From the NCBI RefSeq assembly GCF_900168295.1, contig NZ_FVZL01000004.1:124001-188000 (forward strand): a stretch of DNA of 64,000 bases, given 5' to 3'. Positions 54,825 to 64,000 of the stretch are shown piece by piece. The position numbers and the translations under genes are program-made. The notes under the pieces are model-generated. The model saw nothing but the letters and a program-made list of their open reading frames with translations. It was not told where the DNA came from and ran no database searches. The number at the start of each line of letters is the position of its first letter. The stretch's first letter is position 1. The DNA is from Arthrobacter sp. P2b. GTDB taxonomy: Bacteria > Actinomycetota > Actinomycetes > Actinomycetales > Micrococcaceae.

Positions 54825-57308
54825 CTAGGAAAGCTGCCAGTTCCGGATCCCCTCCGGGTCCTCGCCGTCCGTCCGGGTGTGGTCAAAGGCCCGCATGCGG
54901 CGGTCCTGGAGGTCCTGCCGCAGGAGCGAGTGCTTCTCAGCCAGCCCCGGCACGCGGTCGATGGCGTCGATGGCCAGCTGGAAGCGGTCGATGCCGTTCA
55001 GCATGGCCATGTCGAAGGGCGTGGTGGTGGTGCCCTCTTCCTTGTAGCCGCGCACGTGCAGGCCTTCCTGGTTGCTGCGCCGGTAGGCCAGCCGGTGGAT
55101 CAGGGCGGGATAGCCGTGGTAGGCGAAGATGATCGGCTTGTCCCTTGTGAAGATCCCGTCAAAGTCGCGGGCCGGGAGTCCGTGCGGGTGCTCGCTTTCG
55201 TCCTGCAGCCTCATCAGGTCCACCACGTTGACCACCCGGACTTTCAGCCCCGGCGCACCTTCCCGCAGGAGTTCCGCGGCGGCCACGGTCTCCACGGTGG
55301 GTACGTCGCCGGCGCAGGCCAGCACGACGTCGGGCTCCTCGCCGGGCACCTCGGACCCGGCGAAGGTCCAGATCCCCAGCCCGCGCCGGCAGTGGTTCGC
55401 GGCGTCCGCCGGCCCCAGCCAGGTGGGTGAAGGCTGCTTCCCGCTGACCACGATGTTGACGTAGTCCGTGGACTCCAGGCAGTGCTCCATCACGGACAGC
55501 AGCGTGTTGGCGTCCGGCGGCAGGTACACCCGGATGACCTCCGCCTTCTTGTTCACGGCATGGTCGATGAACCCGGGATCCTGGTGTGAGAACCCGTTGT
55601 GGTCCTGCTGCCACACGTGCGAGGACAGCAGGTAGTTCAGCGAAGCCACGGGCTGGCGCCACGGCAGGGTGCGGTGCACCTTCAGCCACTTGGCGTGCTG
55701 GTTGAACATGGAATCGACAATGTGGATGAAGGCCTCGTAGCAGCTGAAGACGCCGTGCCGGCCGGTGAGGAGGTAGCCTTCCAGCCAGCCCTGGCACAGG
55801 TGCTCGCTCAGCACCTCCATGACCCTGCCGGACCGCCCAAGGTGCTCGTCGACGTCGTCAATCCGGTACTGCCACACCTTGTCGGTGACCTCGTAGACGT
55901 TCTGCAGCCGGTTGGACGCCGTCTCGTCGGGGCCGAAAAGCCGGAAGGTTTCCTTGTTCAGCGAGATGACGTCCCGCATCCAGGAGCCCAGCGTGATCAT
56001 GGGGCTGACCCGTTCGGTTCCCGGCTGGGCAACCTCGACGGCGTGGTCCCGGTAGGCGGGCAGCTTCAGGGCGCGCCGGAGCAGGCCGCCGTTCGCGTGC
56101 GGCGTGGCGCTCATCCGGAAGGCCCCCGTGGGGGCACCCTCGGCGACGTCGGGCCGGAGCCGGCCGTCGCCGTCGAACAGTTCTTCCGGCCGGTAGGACT
56201 GCAGCCACTCCTCAAGCTGGCCCAGGTGCCCACTGTTGGTGCGGACCTCGGAGAGCGGGACCTGGTGGCTGCGCCACGTGCCCTCCACCTGCAGCCCGTC
56301 CACGTAGCGCGGCCCGGTCCAGCCCTTCGGCGAGCGCAGGACGATCATGGGCCAGCGCGGCGCGCCGTCTTCCCCTGCGTCCGGATCGGCCGAGGGTGAC
56401 CGGTGCACGTCCTGGATGGCACGGATGTCCGCGAGGCACCGGTCCAGCGCCTCCGCGAAGTCCCGGTGCGCCTTTTCCGTGGCAGCCGGATCGTCCACCG
56501 TGACGAAGTACGGCTCGTGGCCGTAGCCGCGCAGCAGGTGTTCCAGCTGCTGTTCGGGCATCCGCGCAAGGACCGTGGGGTTGGCAATCTTGTAGCCGTT
56601 GAGGTGCAGGATGGGCAGCACGGCGCCGTCGGCCGCGGGGTCCAGGAAGTTGTGGGAGTGCCAGCTGGCGGCCAGCGGTCCGGTCTCCGCCTCGCCGTCG
56701 CCAATGACGACGGCGGTGACCAGCTGGGGGTTGTCGAACACTGATCCGTAGGCGTGCGCCAGGGAGTACCCGAGTTCGCCGCCCTCGCTGATGGAGCCGG
56801 GGCTTTCCGGGGCGGCATGGCTGGGGATTCCGCCGGGGTAGGAGAACTGGCGGAAGAGCTCGGCCAGGCCCGCTTCGTCGTTGCCCACGTGGGCATAGAT
56901 CTCCGAGTAGGTGCCTTCCAGCCAGGCATTGGCGACGACGGCGGGGCCGCCATGGCCGGGACCGGCCACGAAGAGCATCTCGGTGGAGTCGCGGCGGATG
57001 ACGCGGTTCAGGTGGGCGTAGACGAAGTTCAGCCCCGGGGTGGTCCCCCAGTGGCCCAGCAGGCGGGACTTGGTGTGCTCTGCCTTGAGCGGTTCGCGCA
57101 GCAGGGGGTTGGCTCGGAGGTAGATCTGGCCCACCGAAAGGTAGTTGGCTGCCCGCCACCAGCGGTCGACGAGTTCGAGTTCTTCCTGCCCCATGCTGCC
57201 GGCCATAACCATCCTCACGTCGGGTGCGCCGCCCGTCAGCGGCCGTCCCTCCATCGCAACAGATGGGCCGGGCTGAGGCAACCTCTGCCCATGCTTTGCT
57301 GCCACCAT
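54825..57308 (-). CDS. xfp: Phosphoketolase (xylulose-5-phosphate / fructose-6-phosphate)
   Basis: 827 residues. A thiamine-diphosphate enzyme that cleaves xylulose-5-P or fructose-6-P to acetyl phosphate. Recognised by [51 protein letters not shown] (ThDP/Mg region) and [15 protein letters not shown] near the C-terminus. True initiation may be at an inner ATG (57254 or near 57210), because homology begins at about residue 44. The gene is single; no acetate kinase is adjacent. Confidence 0.94.
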   Translation of the reverse strand: MVAAKHGQRLPQPGPSVAMEGRPLTGGAPDVRMVMAGSMGQEELELVDRWWRAANYLSVGQIYLRANPLLREPLKAEHTKSRLLGHWGTTPGLNFVYAHLNRVIRRDSTEMLFVAGPGHGGPAVVANAWLEGTYSEIYAHVGNDEAGLAELFRQFSYPGGIPSHAAPESPGSISEGGELGYSLAHAYGSVFDNPQLVTAVVIGDGEAETGPLAASWHSHNFLDPAADGAVLPILHLNGYKIANPTVLARMPEQQLEHLLRGYGHEPYFVTVDDPAATEKAHRDFAEALDRCLADIRAIQDVHRSPSADPDAGEDGAPRWPMIVLRSPKGWTGPRYVDGLQVEGTWRSHQVPLSEVRTNSGHLGQLEEWLQSYRPEELFDGDGRLRPDVAEGAPTGAFRMSATPHANGGLLRRALKLPAYRDHAVEVAQPGTERVSPMITLGSWMRDVISLNKETFRLFGPDETASNRLQNVYEVTDKVWQYRIDDVDEHLGRSGRVMEVLSEHLCQGWLEGYLLTGRHGVFSCYEAFIHIVDSMFNQHAKWLKVHRTLPWRQPVASLNYLLSSHVWQQDHNGFSHQDPGFIDHAVNKKAEVIRVYLPPDANTLLSVMEHCLESTDYVNIVVSGKQPSPTWLGPADAANHCRRGLGIWTFAGSEVPGEEPDVVLACAGDVPTVETVAAAELLREGAPGLKVRVVNVVDLMRLQDESEHPHGLPARDFDGIFTRDKPIIFAYHGYPALIHRLAYRRSNQEGLHVRGYKEEGTTTTPFDMAMLNGIDRFQLAIDAIDRVPGLAEKHSLLRQDLQDRRMRAFDHTRTDGEDPEGIRNWQLS

Positions 57309-57373
57309 CTCCCGTTTGACCAGCCGTAATACGAGATTCCCTGATTCCTGCTTCCGGGTAGTGTGTACCCAGA

Positions 57374-57973
57374 ATGTTCACGCTGACAATCAATCAAACG
57401 GCCGTCCGGCGCGATGGGGACCGGGTACCGCAGTTACTCAAGGACCTGCGGCACATCCCCGCGCGCCTGGACTTCGACCGCTCGGTGGAGGATGAAGTCC
57501 AGGGCATTGTTGACTCTCCGAACCAGGCGGTGGATGCCGCGTTGATCGCGCTGCGCAGCGGTTCCTGGTACGTGGGGATCGGCGTTGGCCCTGTCAGCGA
57601 GCCGCTTCCCAACCAGATCAAGGATGCCTCCGGGCACGGCCTGGTCTATGCCCGGCGTGCAGTGGACCGGCTGCGCAGCAGCAAAGAGCGGGTTCCGGTG
57701 GCCGTCGAAGGGCCGCTGGCGGATATTGCCCATGACGCCGAGGCCGTGCTGCGGCTCCTGGGGCATATTGTCCGCGACCGGTCCGAGGCGGAGTGGCGCG
57801 TCCTGGACCTGCTGACGCCCGGCGTGCGCGGGCAGCAGAAAGCCGTGGCGCAGGAGCTGGGCATCACCACCCAGGCCGTCAGCAAAGCGGTGGCGCGGGC
57901 GCAGTGGAACGAGGAACACGCCGCCCGTCCCGCGGCAGCCAGGCTGCTCGGCTTGATCCTCGAGGTGCGCTAA
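57374..57973 (+). CDS. SatD-like protein with C-terminal HTH
   Basis: 199 residues. The N-terminal part reads [21 protein letters not shown] and [15 protein letters not shown], with [12 protein letters not shown] following; this resembles the SatD family. The C-terminus has a helix-turn-helix, [24 protein letters not shown] (about 152-175), and is likely to bind DNA. Divergent from phosphoketolase with 65 bases between; its stop overlaps the convergent aconitase-family stop by four bases. Function unknown. Confidence 0.6.
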   Translation: MFTLTINQTAVRRDGDRVPQLLKDLRHIPARLDFDRSVEDEVQGIVDSPNQAVDAALIALRSGSWYVGIGVGPVSEPLPNQIKDASGHGLVYARRAVDRLRSSKERVPVAVEGPLADIAHDAEAVLRLLGHIVRDRSEAEWRVLDLLTPGVRGQQKAVAQELGITTQAVSKAVARAQWNEEHAARPAAARLLGLILEVR

Positions 57974-60603
57974 GGCGTAACCCCGGTGCTTTGCAGTGTC
58001 CTGCGGAGGATCATGGGGATGACGCCGCCCACGGCCAGCAGTTCACATTCGAGCCGGGTTTCCACGGCCGCGGCGGCTGTGAAGGCTTCTTCAGTCCCGT
58101 CCGCGCGGACAATTGTGGCCGGGATGCCCGCGCGGGGGCTGATCCGTTCTTCGGCGGCGTCCAGCGTGATCCGGTCACCGGGTTTGAGGCTGAGAAGGCT
58201 GCCCCTCATGCCGGCCGGCATCACGATCGGAAGGATGCCCATGCCGATGAGGTTGGAGCGGTGGATCCGTTCAAAGCCGGCGGCGATGACTGCGCGGACG
58301 CCGAGCAGCCGCTGGGCCTTGGCGGCCCAGTCCCGCGAGGACCCCATGCCGTACCGCTCGCCGGCCACCAGGACCAAGGATTCGCCCCCGGCCCGGTAGC
58401 GCTGCGCCGCGTCCCAGATGGGCATGCTGTCCCCGGAGGGCGCGTGGATGGTCTGGCCTACCGGAGCTTCCGGGTGCAGGAAGTTCCTGACGGACTTGTT
58501 GTGGAAGGCGCCGCGGACCATGACTTCCCAGTTGCCGCGGCGGGAGGCGAAAACGTTCAGGTCGGCCCTGTCCTCGCCCCGGTCCACGAGGAAGTCCGCC
58601 ACGCCGCTGGCGGGCGGGATGGCACTTGCCGGCGAGATGTGGTCCGTGGTGATGTCATCGCCCAGGACCAGCAGCGGGTGGGCCGTGTACTGCCCCAGGA
58701 GGCTTCCCTCGGAAAGCGCCGCGAAGGGCGGCCGGCGCAGGATGGTGGACGTTTCCTCCCAAGGGTAGCGGGCGCCGTCGGGAGCCTCGACCCGCTGCCA
58801 CTGCGGATCCTGGCTTGCGGCCAGGAAGTCCCGGCGGAAATCGCCGGGATGGTTGGCCGCCACCACCAGCGCATCGATCTGTTCGCGGGTGGGCCACAGG
58901 TCGCCCAAGTAGACGGGTGTTCCGTCTGGCGCATGCTGCACGGGTTCGGTGCTGAGGTCGCGCTTCGCATCGCCGGCCAGGGCGAACGCCACCACCAGCG
59001 GCGGGGACATGATGAAGCCGAGTTCCACGTCGGGGTGTACTCGGCCGGGAAAATTGCGGTTTCCGGACAGGATGGCCACCGGCTCACTGGTGCCCTCTTT
59101 CTGGGCTGTGGTGACGGCAGGGGTGAGCGGTCCTGGATTGCCGATGCAGGTGGTGCAGCCAAAGCCCACGATGTCGAAGCCCACGGACGCAAGGTCATCG
59201 ACGAGACCGGCGCGCCTTAAGTAAGTGGCGGCCGCCGGAGACCCAGGAGCCAGGGATGTCTTGACCCAGTCCGGGACTGCCAGGCCCCTTCGGCGGGCAT
59301 TGCGGGCCAGCAGCCCGGCGGCGATCAGCAGGCGCGGATCCGAGGTATTGGTGCAGCTGGTGATCGCGGCAAGGGCTACCGGGAAGTCCGGAAGCGGCCC
59401 GGCGCCCGGGCCGGCGGGCCCGCTCTCCTGCTGCAGGGCTTCGCGTATACCGCCCACGGGCAGGAGGTCCTGGGGCCGCCGCGGCCCGGCAGCGTGCATG
59501 TCAATGGTGGAGAGATCGATATCGACGACCCGCGTGTACACCGGGGTAGCCTGCGGATCGAACCAAATACCTGCCTGCCGGGCGTACGCCTCAACCAGCC
59601 GGATGTGCTCTGCCGGACGGCCGGTGCCTCTGAGGTAGTCCAGGGTCATGTCGTCGATGGGGAAGTAGCCTGTGGTGGCACCATACTCGGGCGCCATGTT
59701 CGCGACGACGGCCCGCTCCCCCACCGTCAGGGTGGAGACGCCGGGCCCGAAGAATTCGACGAACTCGCCCGTGACGCCCACTTCCCGGAGACGGTGGGTG
59801 ATGGTCAAGGCGAGATCGGTGGCCAGGGTGCCGGTCCTCAGCTCCCCGGTGAGCCGGACCCCGACAACGTCCGGGATGCGCAGGGTGGCGGGCATGCCGA
59901 ACATTACGGTCTGCGCTTCCAGCCCGCCGACGCCCCAGCCCAGGACGCCCAGGCCGTTGATCATGGGGGTGTGGCTGTCGGTGCCCACCATCATGTCCGG
60001 AACCGCCCACCCGACGCCATCTTTCTCAATCGTGGTCACCACAGTGGCCAGCTGCTCGAGGTTGATGGTGTGCATGATCCCGGTGCCCGGCGGGTTGATG
60101 TGCACATCATTCATCGCCTTCGATGCCCATTTGAGGAACTGGTAGCGTTCCCGGTTCCGGCGGATCTCGTGCCTGAGGTTCCGGGCTGCCGCATCGGGGC
60201 GCCCGTACTCTTCCACGGCCAGCGAATGGTCGATCGAGACGTCCACCCGCAGCAGCGGATTCAGGGCCATCGGGTCCTGCCCGTGCTCGGCCAAGGTATC
60301 CCGCATGGCCGCGATGTCCACCAGCGCCGGCGTACTGGTGGTGTCATGCATCAGCACGCGGATGGGCAGGAAGTCGATTTCGGCGGTACTGCTTCCGGCG
60401 TCCAGCCAGCGGCGGAGGGCGCCCACTGCTTCCGCACGCTCGTCACCGCGCATGTTCCGCTGGACGTTCTCAGCAAGCAGCCGCAGGACGACGGGCAACC
60501 TGCCGTAGTCCGGGCCGAAAGCGCCTTCAGTGTCGGTCATCCGGAGCACCTCGCCGTTCACGCGCACTTGGGTGAAGGGGCCGGAGTTCTGGGCTGACGT
60601 CAC
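57970..60603 (-). CDS. Aconitase family hydratase, AcnA/AcnD type
   Basis: 877 residues. The three cluster Cys are C417 in AITSCTNTSDP and C483, C486 in GFGCTTCIGNPGP. The small C-terminal domain has GERYGMGSSRDWAAKG-type sequence. PPGTGIMHTINLEQL is closer to 2-methylcitrate-type AcnD proteins than to housekeeping AcnA, and a divergent GntR gene suggests inducible use. No prpB or prpC is next to it, so the substrate is unsettled. GTG 60603 has TATAGT (60610-60615, minus strand) exactly six bases upstream; leaderless. Confidence 0.85.
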   Translation of the reverse strand: MTSAQNSGPFTQVRVNGEVLRMTDTEGAFGPDYGRLPVVLRLLAENVQRNMRGDERAEAVGALRRWLDAGSSTAEIDFLPIRVLMHDTTSTPALVDIAAMRDTLAEHGQDPMALNPLLRVDVSIDHSLAVEEYGRPDAAARNLRHEIRRNRERYQFLKWASKAMNDVHINPPGTGIMHTINLEQLATVVTTIEKDGVGWAVPDMMVGTDSHTPMINGLGVLGWGVGGLEAQTVMFGMPATLRIPDVVGVRLTGELRTGTLATDLALTITHRLREVGVTGEFVEFFGPGVSTLTVGERAVVANMAPEYGATTGYFPIDDMTLDYLRGTGRPAEHIRLVEAYARQAGIWFDPQATPVYTRVVDIDLSTIDMHAAGPRRPQDLLPVGGIREALQQESGPAGPGAGPLPDFPVALAAITSCTNTSDPRLLIAAGLLARNARRRGLAVPDWVKTSLAPGSPAAATYLRRAGLVDDLASVGFDIVGFGCTTCIGNPGPLTPAVTTAQKEGTSEPVAILSGNRNFPGRVHPDVELGFIMSPPLVVAFALAGDAKRDLSTEPVQHAPDGTPVYLGDLWPTREQIDALVVAANHPGDFRRDFLAASQDPQWQRVEAPDGARYPWEETSTILRRPPFAALSEGSLLGQYTAHPLLVLGDDITTDHISPASAIPPASGVADFLVDRGEDRADLNVFASRRGNWEVMVRGAFHNKSVRNFLHPEAPVGQTIHAPSGDSMPIWDAAQRYRAGGESLVLVAGERYGMGSSRDWAAKAQRLLGVRAVIAAGFERIHRSNLIGMGILPIVMPAGMRGSLLSLKPGDRITLDAAEERISPRAGIPATIVRADGTEEAFTAAAAVETRLECELLAVGGVIPMILRRTLQSTGVTP

Positions 60604-60609
60604 GGGTAG

Positions 60610-60622
60610 ACTATAGCTTATA
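60610..60622. promoter_or_regulatory. -10 element and GntR-type dyad between aconitase and gntR
   Basis: TATAGT on the minus strand (60610-60615) is the -10 of the aconitase gene. It lies within TATAGCTTATA (60612-60622), a TATA-N3-TATA dyad typical of GntR-type sites. Repressor binding here would block the aconitase promoter directly. The gntR ribosome site GAGGAG lies further right. Confidence 0.55.
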
Positions 60623-60648
60623 ACCTAGCCCGTCTGAGGAGTTCACCC

Positions 60649-61317
60649 TTGCCTGTCCCGCCACCGATACTCACCAAGAACGCCTACGCCTACGAGGAAC
60701 TGCGGCGCCGCATCCTCACGGGGGAAATTAAGGAGGGCTCCGTGTTGAGCCAGTCGAAGCTGGCCCAGGAAATAGGCGTGAGCACCACCCCTTTGCGGGA
60801 AGCCCTCCGCCGCCTCGCGGCCGAGGGACTGGTGGAACTGAAGTCACACTCAGACGCGCGGGTGGCCGCCCTGACCGCGGATGAAGCCAGGGACCTCTAC
60901 CTCATCCGTGAGAACCTCGACCCCCTGGCGGCGGGCCTCGCCGCGGAGAGCCGGACGCCGTCGGACATTGACGATATCCAAGCCGCACTGGCGCAACTGG
61001 TCCCGCTTCGGGATGCATCCGATCTTGCGGCGATGACAGCCCACCGCGATTTTCACCGCGCCATCTACACCGCATCCCACAATCCGCTGCTGACAGGCAT
61101 CCTGGAGGGTCTGTGGGACAAGGCAGACCGCTACCGGCAGGTGGGCCTGAGGGGTCAGGAGGAGTCAGAAAAGGACCGGCTCCGGGTCCAGGAAGAACAT
61201 CACCAGATTGCCGAAGCCGTCATTTCCGGCGACGCCGCCCGCGCCCGGGACATCATGCACCGGCACATTGTGGGCAGCCTGGGCCGCCGGGCAATCACCG
61301 TGTTGAGCACGGACTGA
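60649..61317 (+). CDS. GntR family regulator with FCD domain
   Basis: 222 residues. The N-terminal wHTH has YEELRRRILTGEIKEGSVLSQSKLAQEIGVSTTPLREALRRLAAEGLV in pattern. The C-terminal FCD domain has the His/Asp ligand pattern (AHRDFHRAIY, EEHHQIAEAV and MHRHIVGS) that binds a metal and an organic acid. Divergent from the aconitase-family gene, it is the obvious candidate regulator. TTG 60649 is preceded by GAGGAG seven bases upstream. Confidence 0.9.
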   Translation: MPVPPPILTKNAYAYEELRRRILTGEIKEGSVLSQSKLAQEIGVSTTPLREALRRLAAEGLVELKSHSDARVAALTADEARDLYLIRENLDPLAAGLAAESRTPSDIDDIQAALAQLVPLRDASDLAAMTAHRDFHRAIYTASHNPLLTGILEGLWDKADRYRQVGLRGQEESEKDRLRVQEEHHQIAEAVISGDAARARDIMHRHIVGSLGRRAITVLSTD

Positions 61318-61360
61318 TCCCGCCGGATCAGCGGGGGGTCGGATCAACCCTGCGTCCGAC

Positions 61361-61945
61361 TCAGCCCTGGGTGGCAGCCAGAACAGGTTCGCCGTTGAAG
61401 TATTCGAGCTGCCAGCCTTCGATGGCGTGGTGGTGCGCCAGGTTAAGGACGGCGTTGTCCACACTCGTCAGCGTGCGGCCGATGGCGCGGCTCAGGCTCA
61501 CGCGGAGCAGGGTGCCGTGCGTAACCACCAGGAGCCGTTGGCCACGGAACTCCTCGGCCAGCGCCTCCAACGCAGCGAGTCCCCGCTCGGCTGCCTCGTC
61601 CTCGCTCTCGGCGCCCTGGAAACCGCCGGGGACGCGCAGCGCGTCCAGTTCGGGTCCCGCCTGCATCCCTTCCGCCGGCCCGAAGCTGCGCTCGGTGAGT
61701 TCCGGAACCCGGCGCACCACCTCCAGCCCGAGCCCTTCGGCAATCAGGTCTGCGGTTTCGGCCGCCCGGCTCAACGGCGAGGAGACGATCGCGTCCCATT
61801 CGTACGGGGCAAGGACGGCGACGGCGTCACGCGCCTGGCCGCGGCCGACGTCGTTCAGCGGGATATCAGTTGATCCCTGCAGCCGGCGCTCGGCATTCCA
61901 GTCGGTCTGGCCGTGGCGGACGAGGGCGAACGTCGTAAGGGTCAT
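61361..61945 (-). CDS. Histidine phosphatase (phosphoglycerate-mutase-like)
   Basis: 194 residues. The phosphohistidine motif LVRHGQTDWNAERRLQG is at 8-24, and the second His is in VVTHGTLLRVSL near residue 145. The catalytic acid is in LTERSFGPAEG. It is a PhoE/GpmB-type phosphatase; the substrate is undefined. AGAAGG precedes ATG 61945. The upstream frame is the read-through of the frameshifted membrane gene, not part of this protein. Confidence 0.92.
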   Translation of the reverse strand: MTLTTFALVRHGQTDWNAERRLQGSTDIPLNDVGRGQARDAVAVLAPYEWDAIVSSPLSRAAETADLIAEGLGLEVVRRVPELTERSFGPAEGMQAGPELDALRVPGGFQGAESEDEAAERGLAALEALAEEFRGQRLLVVTHGTLLRVSLSRAIGRTLTSVDNAVLNLAHHHAIEGWQLEYFNGEPVLAATQG

Positions 61946-62015
61946 GCCTTCTATTCTGCCTTGACTGCAGCGGGGCTCTGGAACCGGAGTCTGTTGCGCT
62001 GTCCGCGCCGGCGCA

Positions 62016-62406
62016 TCAGCTGAGGGCCAGGACCAGGTAAAGCACGGCCAGGACAAGCGCGACGGGCGTCCGTCATGACCAGGCGCTCCGGCTTGCTACT
62101 GGAGATGGCGTTCATGACGACGCCGAGCGCGAAGTACCCGGTCAGCACCCAGATGATGACGGCTGCGGCGGACTCGCCGCCCAAGGGCGGTACCGTACCG
62201 GCCCTGCCCAGCGCCGCATACCCGAAAAGCGCATAGAGGACGATGGAAACGGCGCTGCCGATCCGCAATCTGGCCGGCAGCACGTCATGTTGCCCTCCCC
62301 AGGCGAGCCTGCCAAGCGGGGCACCGGCAATAAGGGCGGCCTGGAAGACAGCCAAGCCGGCCAAAACCACGCAGGCAGCAATCGCTGCCAGCTGGACCCA
62401 CGCCAT
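62016..62406 (-). pseudogene. Small three- or four-helix membrane protein, frameshifted near its end
   Basis: The protein begins MAWVQLAAIAACVVLAGLA and continues with hydrophobic helices to NAISSSKPERLVMT. The frame then leaves the membrane pattern and reads a basic tail to 61951. Bases 62067-62074 are a tandem duplication CGTC-CGTC (GACG-GACG on the minus strand). Removing one copy restores TPVALVLAVLYLVLALS and a stop at 62016-62018, giving 128 residues with an intact last helix. It is either a real 4-base duplication or an assembly error. Cotranscribed after the HAD gene, 18 bases away. Confidence 0.75.
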
Positions 62407-62424
62407 GCGGACCCTGGTCCCGCG

Positions 62425-63285
62425 CTACAGCAGACTGCGGAGCACGTGGGCGGCGCCGTCGTCGAACACTGAGTGGGTAACTTCGTCCGCGGCGGCGATC
62501 ACTTCCTCCGGAGCCTGGCCCATGGCCACTCCCCGCCCCGCCCATCCGAGCATCTCGATGTCGTTGCGGCCGTCGCCGATGGCCACCGTCCGGTCGGGGT
62601 CGATGCCCAGCTGGAGGCGGAGGTTTTCCAGCGCACTGGCCTTGGTGACGCCGGCTGCAGCGATGTCCAGCCACGCGGTCCAGCCCACCGAGTACGTGAC
62701 GCCGGCGAGGCCCACATGCTCAATCGCCTCGTTGAACTCCTCGGGGGTGTTTTCGGTGCTGAACACCACCACGCGGACGGCCGTGGCCTCAAGCATGGTG
62801 TGGAAGTCGACGCCCACGGCCTCGACCCCGAAGCTCGGGTCCTGGAAGCGCTCGGTGGAGAGGAAGTTGCCATCCTCATCCTCCAGCGCGTACTTTGCGG
62901 CGGGCAGCCTCTCTCGAAGGGCCCGGAGCGCGGGGGCAGGATCAAAGGTGGCCTTGTGGAGGACCTCGTAGCCGTTGTCCAATTCGGGGTGCAGCCGCAG
63001 TGTCACGCCGCCGTTGCAGCACACCGCGTACCCGCGCTCAATCCCGATGTTCTCGATGACGGGAAGCGTGGCGTTGAGCGACCGGCCGGTGGCGATCATG
63101 ACCTCATGCCCGGCGGCCACCACAGCCTGTGCGGCTTCCCGCACGCCCGGTGACATGTGGCCGTCGTGGTCTACGAGCGTGCCGTCGACGTCCAGGGCGA
63201 CCATCAGCTTCAGGCCATTGTTGTCGTTTTCGTTCTCTCGCCGGTCATCGTTGCCGGCGACTGAGGTTTCAGTCAGCGTTGTCAT
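62425..63285 (-). CDS. Cof-type HAD-superfamily phosphatase
   Basis: 286 residues. Motif I is VALDVDGTLVDHDGHM (29-44), motif II lies in VMIATGRSLNATLP, and motif IV is AIGDGRNDIEMLGWAGRGVAMG. The cap is of the C2 type. It dephosphorylates small metabolites; the substrate is unknown. An Asn/Asp/Glu-rich N-terminus (GNDDRRENENDNNG) of about 25 residues precedes the domain. The 175 bases between this gene and the next show nothing of note. Confidence 0.92.
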   Translation of the reverse strand: MTTLTETSVAGNDDRRENENDNNGLKLMVALDVDGTLVDHDGHMSPGVREAAQAVVAAGHEVMIATGRSLNATLPVIENIGIERGYAVCCNGGVTLRLHPELDNGYEVLHKATFDPAPALRALRERLPAAKYALEDEDGNFLSTERFQDPSFGVEAVGVDFHTMLEATAVRVVVFSTENTPEEFNEAIEHVGLAGVTYSVGWTAWLDIAAAGVTKASALENLRLQLGIDPDRTVAIGDGRNDIEMLGWAGRGVAMGQAPEEVIAAADEVTHSVFDDGAAHVLRSLL

Positions 63286-63461
63286 TCACATAGTGAACCA
63301 GACGTCCCTGAAGGACGCTAGGACGCGCGCCACAGAGTTATTGAACCGAAAGTGAACATCCCGTGCCGGCGGTTCCGTTTTCCCGGCCCACGCTGAGCGC
63401 GCCGCGCGTCTGGTCCTAAGCTTGTTCGCGAAACCGAGCATTCACGGTCCGGATCCGCGGA

Positions 63462-64000
63462 CTAGCTTCTGACATGTGGGCGCAAGCCAACCGCCAGAAG
63501 CTTGCGCCTCAGCCGTTCCGGGTTTTCCACATCCGCCCAACCCCACCGCACGAAGCCGAGGCCGAGCCCCCGGATCCGGTCCTCACGAAGCTTTTCACGG
63601 TACACAGCCTCCTCCGCCGACGTGTCACCACGGACGGCCGCCTCAAGGTACTTCGCCTTCCCATCGAATTCACCCACAACGCGCTGTTGCGGCCACCAGC
63701 AGTCCACCCTGCCGATAAAGCCGTCCCGGTCATGGAAACGTGCTGGAGCACAGGTTGATCAAACCCCAGGAGCTCAAAGGCGGCACGGCTGTAGGACTCC
63801 CCGACTGATTCCGCCAAGGGACTGGCCAGGGCAGCCACCCGAGCCGCCCTGCGCTGTGCGGAGGCATGGGGGTGGGCTGAAATGCCGTCCACGATCTCGC
63901 TTACTGCCAACAAGTCGGAGCCGGCGGATAGCATGCCTTGCCGGTGCAGTCGTGCAGCCAGTCCGTCTGCTACGACCAAAGCCTCGCTGAGTTTCCCGGT
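63462..64000 (-). pseudogene. DUF559-like protein, frameshifted and cut by window edge
   Basis: In the first frame (from beyond 64000) it reads VADGLAARLHRQGMLSAG, ISAHPHASAQRRAARVAAL, ESVGESYSRAAFELLGFDQPVLQH, then loses the family pattern. In the next frame FHDRDGFIGRVDCWWPQ continues directly, then VVGEFDGKAKYLEAAV, EKLREDRIRGLGLGFVRWGW and a stop at 63462. This is the usual order of the Arthrobacter DUF559-like endonuclease-fold proteins. One base is missing in the run at 63736-63738 (AAA on the plus strand). Possibly a real pseudogene or a sequencing error. Confidence 0.75.

Overview
The window is high-GC, densely coded DNA from an actinobacterium, most likely a member of the Micrococcaceae close to Arthrobacter, Pseudarthrobacter or Paenarthrobacter. 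The evidence is the Lsr2 nucleoid protein, the short NUDIX-less MutY, the actinobacterial gene order dacB / DUF2342 protease / tilS / hpt / ftsH / folE-P-B-K / DUF3180 / bPH2 proteins / DUF2520 / panC, a DUF222-HNH (13E12-type) protein, and many genes with a -10-like hexamer six bases before the start codon (leaderless pattern). I saw no rRNA, tRNA, CRISPR array, insertion sequence or prophage. This is a chromosomal core region with small accessory patches.

Layout. 1-5 kb: a DUF808 membrane protein (cut by the window edge), disA (c-di-AMP synthase), a membrane-anchored hypothetical, mutY, a DUF3592 protein and a lipoprotein. 5-7.5 kb: a dhaKLM dihydroxyacetone phosphotransferase operon whose DhaM carries an HPr domain. 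7.7-11.5 kb: an FAD oxidase, an ArgA-type acetyltransferase and an amino acid permease. 11.5-14.2 kb: repeat-rich intergenic DNA on both sides of an S9 peptidase. 14.3-19.4 kb: clpC, lsr2 and lysS. 20.3-28.9 kb: a five-gene, mostly overlapping operon (permease, two DUF1989 proteins, a biotin-dependent urea/guanidine carboxylase, allophanate hydrolase) with a divergent TetR gene. It is flanked on both sides by related alpha/beta hydrolases. 30.7-36 kb: accessory genes (MFS exporter, PfpI/DJ-1 protein, DUF222-HNH protein, TetR). 36-51 kb: the long minus-strand folate / pantothenate / purine salvage / FtsH / cell-wall cluster, interrupted by one LacI regulator, with ppa divergent at its head. 51.7-64 kb: a carboxylesterase, a second hydrolase, a DUF429 protein, phosphoketolase, a SatD-like protein, an AcnD/AcnA-type hydratase with a divergent GntR regulator, a histidine phosphatase, a frameshifted small membrane protein, a HAD phosphatase, and a frameshifted DUF559-like gene running off the right edge.

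How genes work together. The 20.3-28.9 kb operon can import a nitrogen compound, carboxylate it with ATP and bicarbonate, and split the resulting allophanate to ammonia and CO2. The paired DUF1989 genes suggest the true substrate is guanidine rather than urea. DhaK, DhaL and DhaM form a PEP-driven relay that phosphorylates dihydroxyacetone. FolE, FolP, FolB and FolK cover much of dihydropteroate synthesis and sit with PanC, Hpt and TilS in one co-directional block.

The most unusual items are a perfect 22-bp-arm hairpin at 30.7 kb, a family of related inverted repeats at 11.6, 14.1 and 51.6 kb, a tandem cluster of a GGCTCAACCACC-type repeat inside the 3' end of a PH-domain gene, two small frameshifts in the last 2 kb, and the recurrent leaderless promoter geometry. 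Nothing here is clearly a wholly new system.
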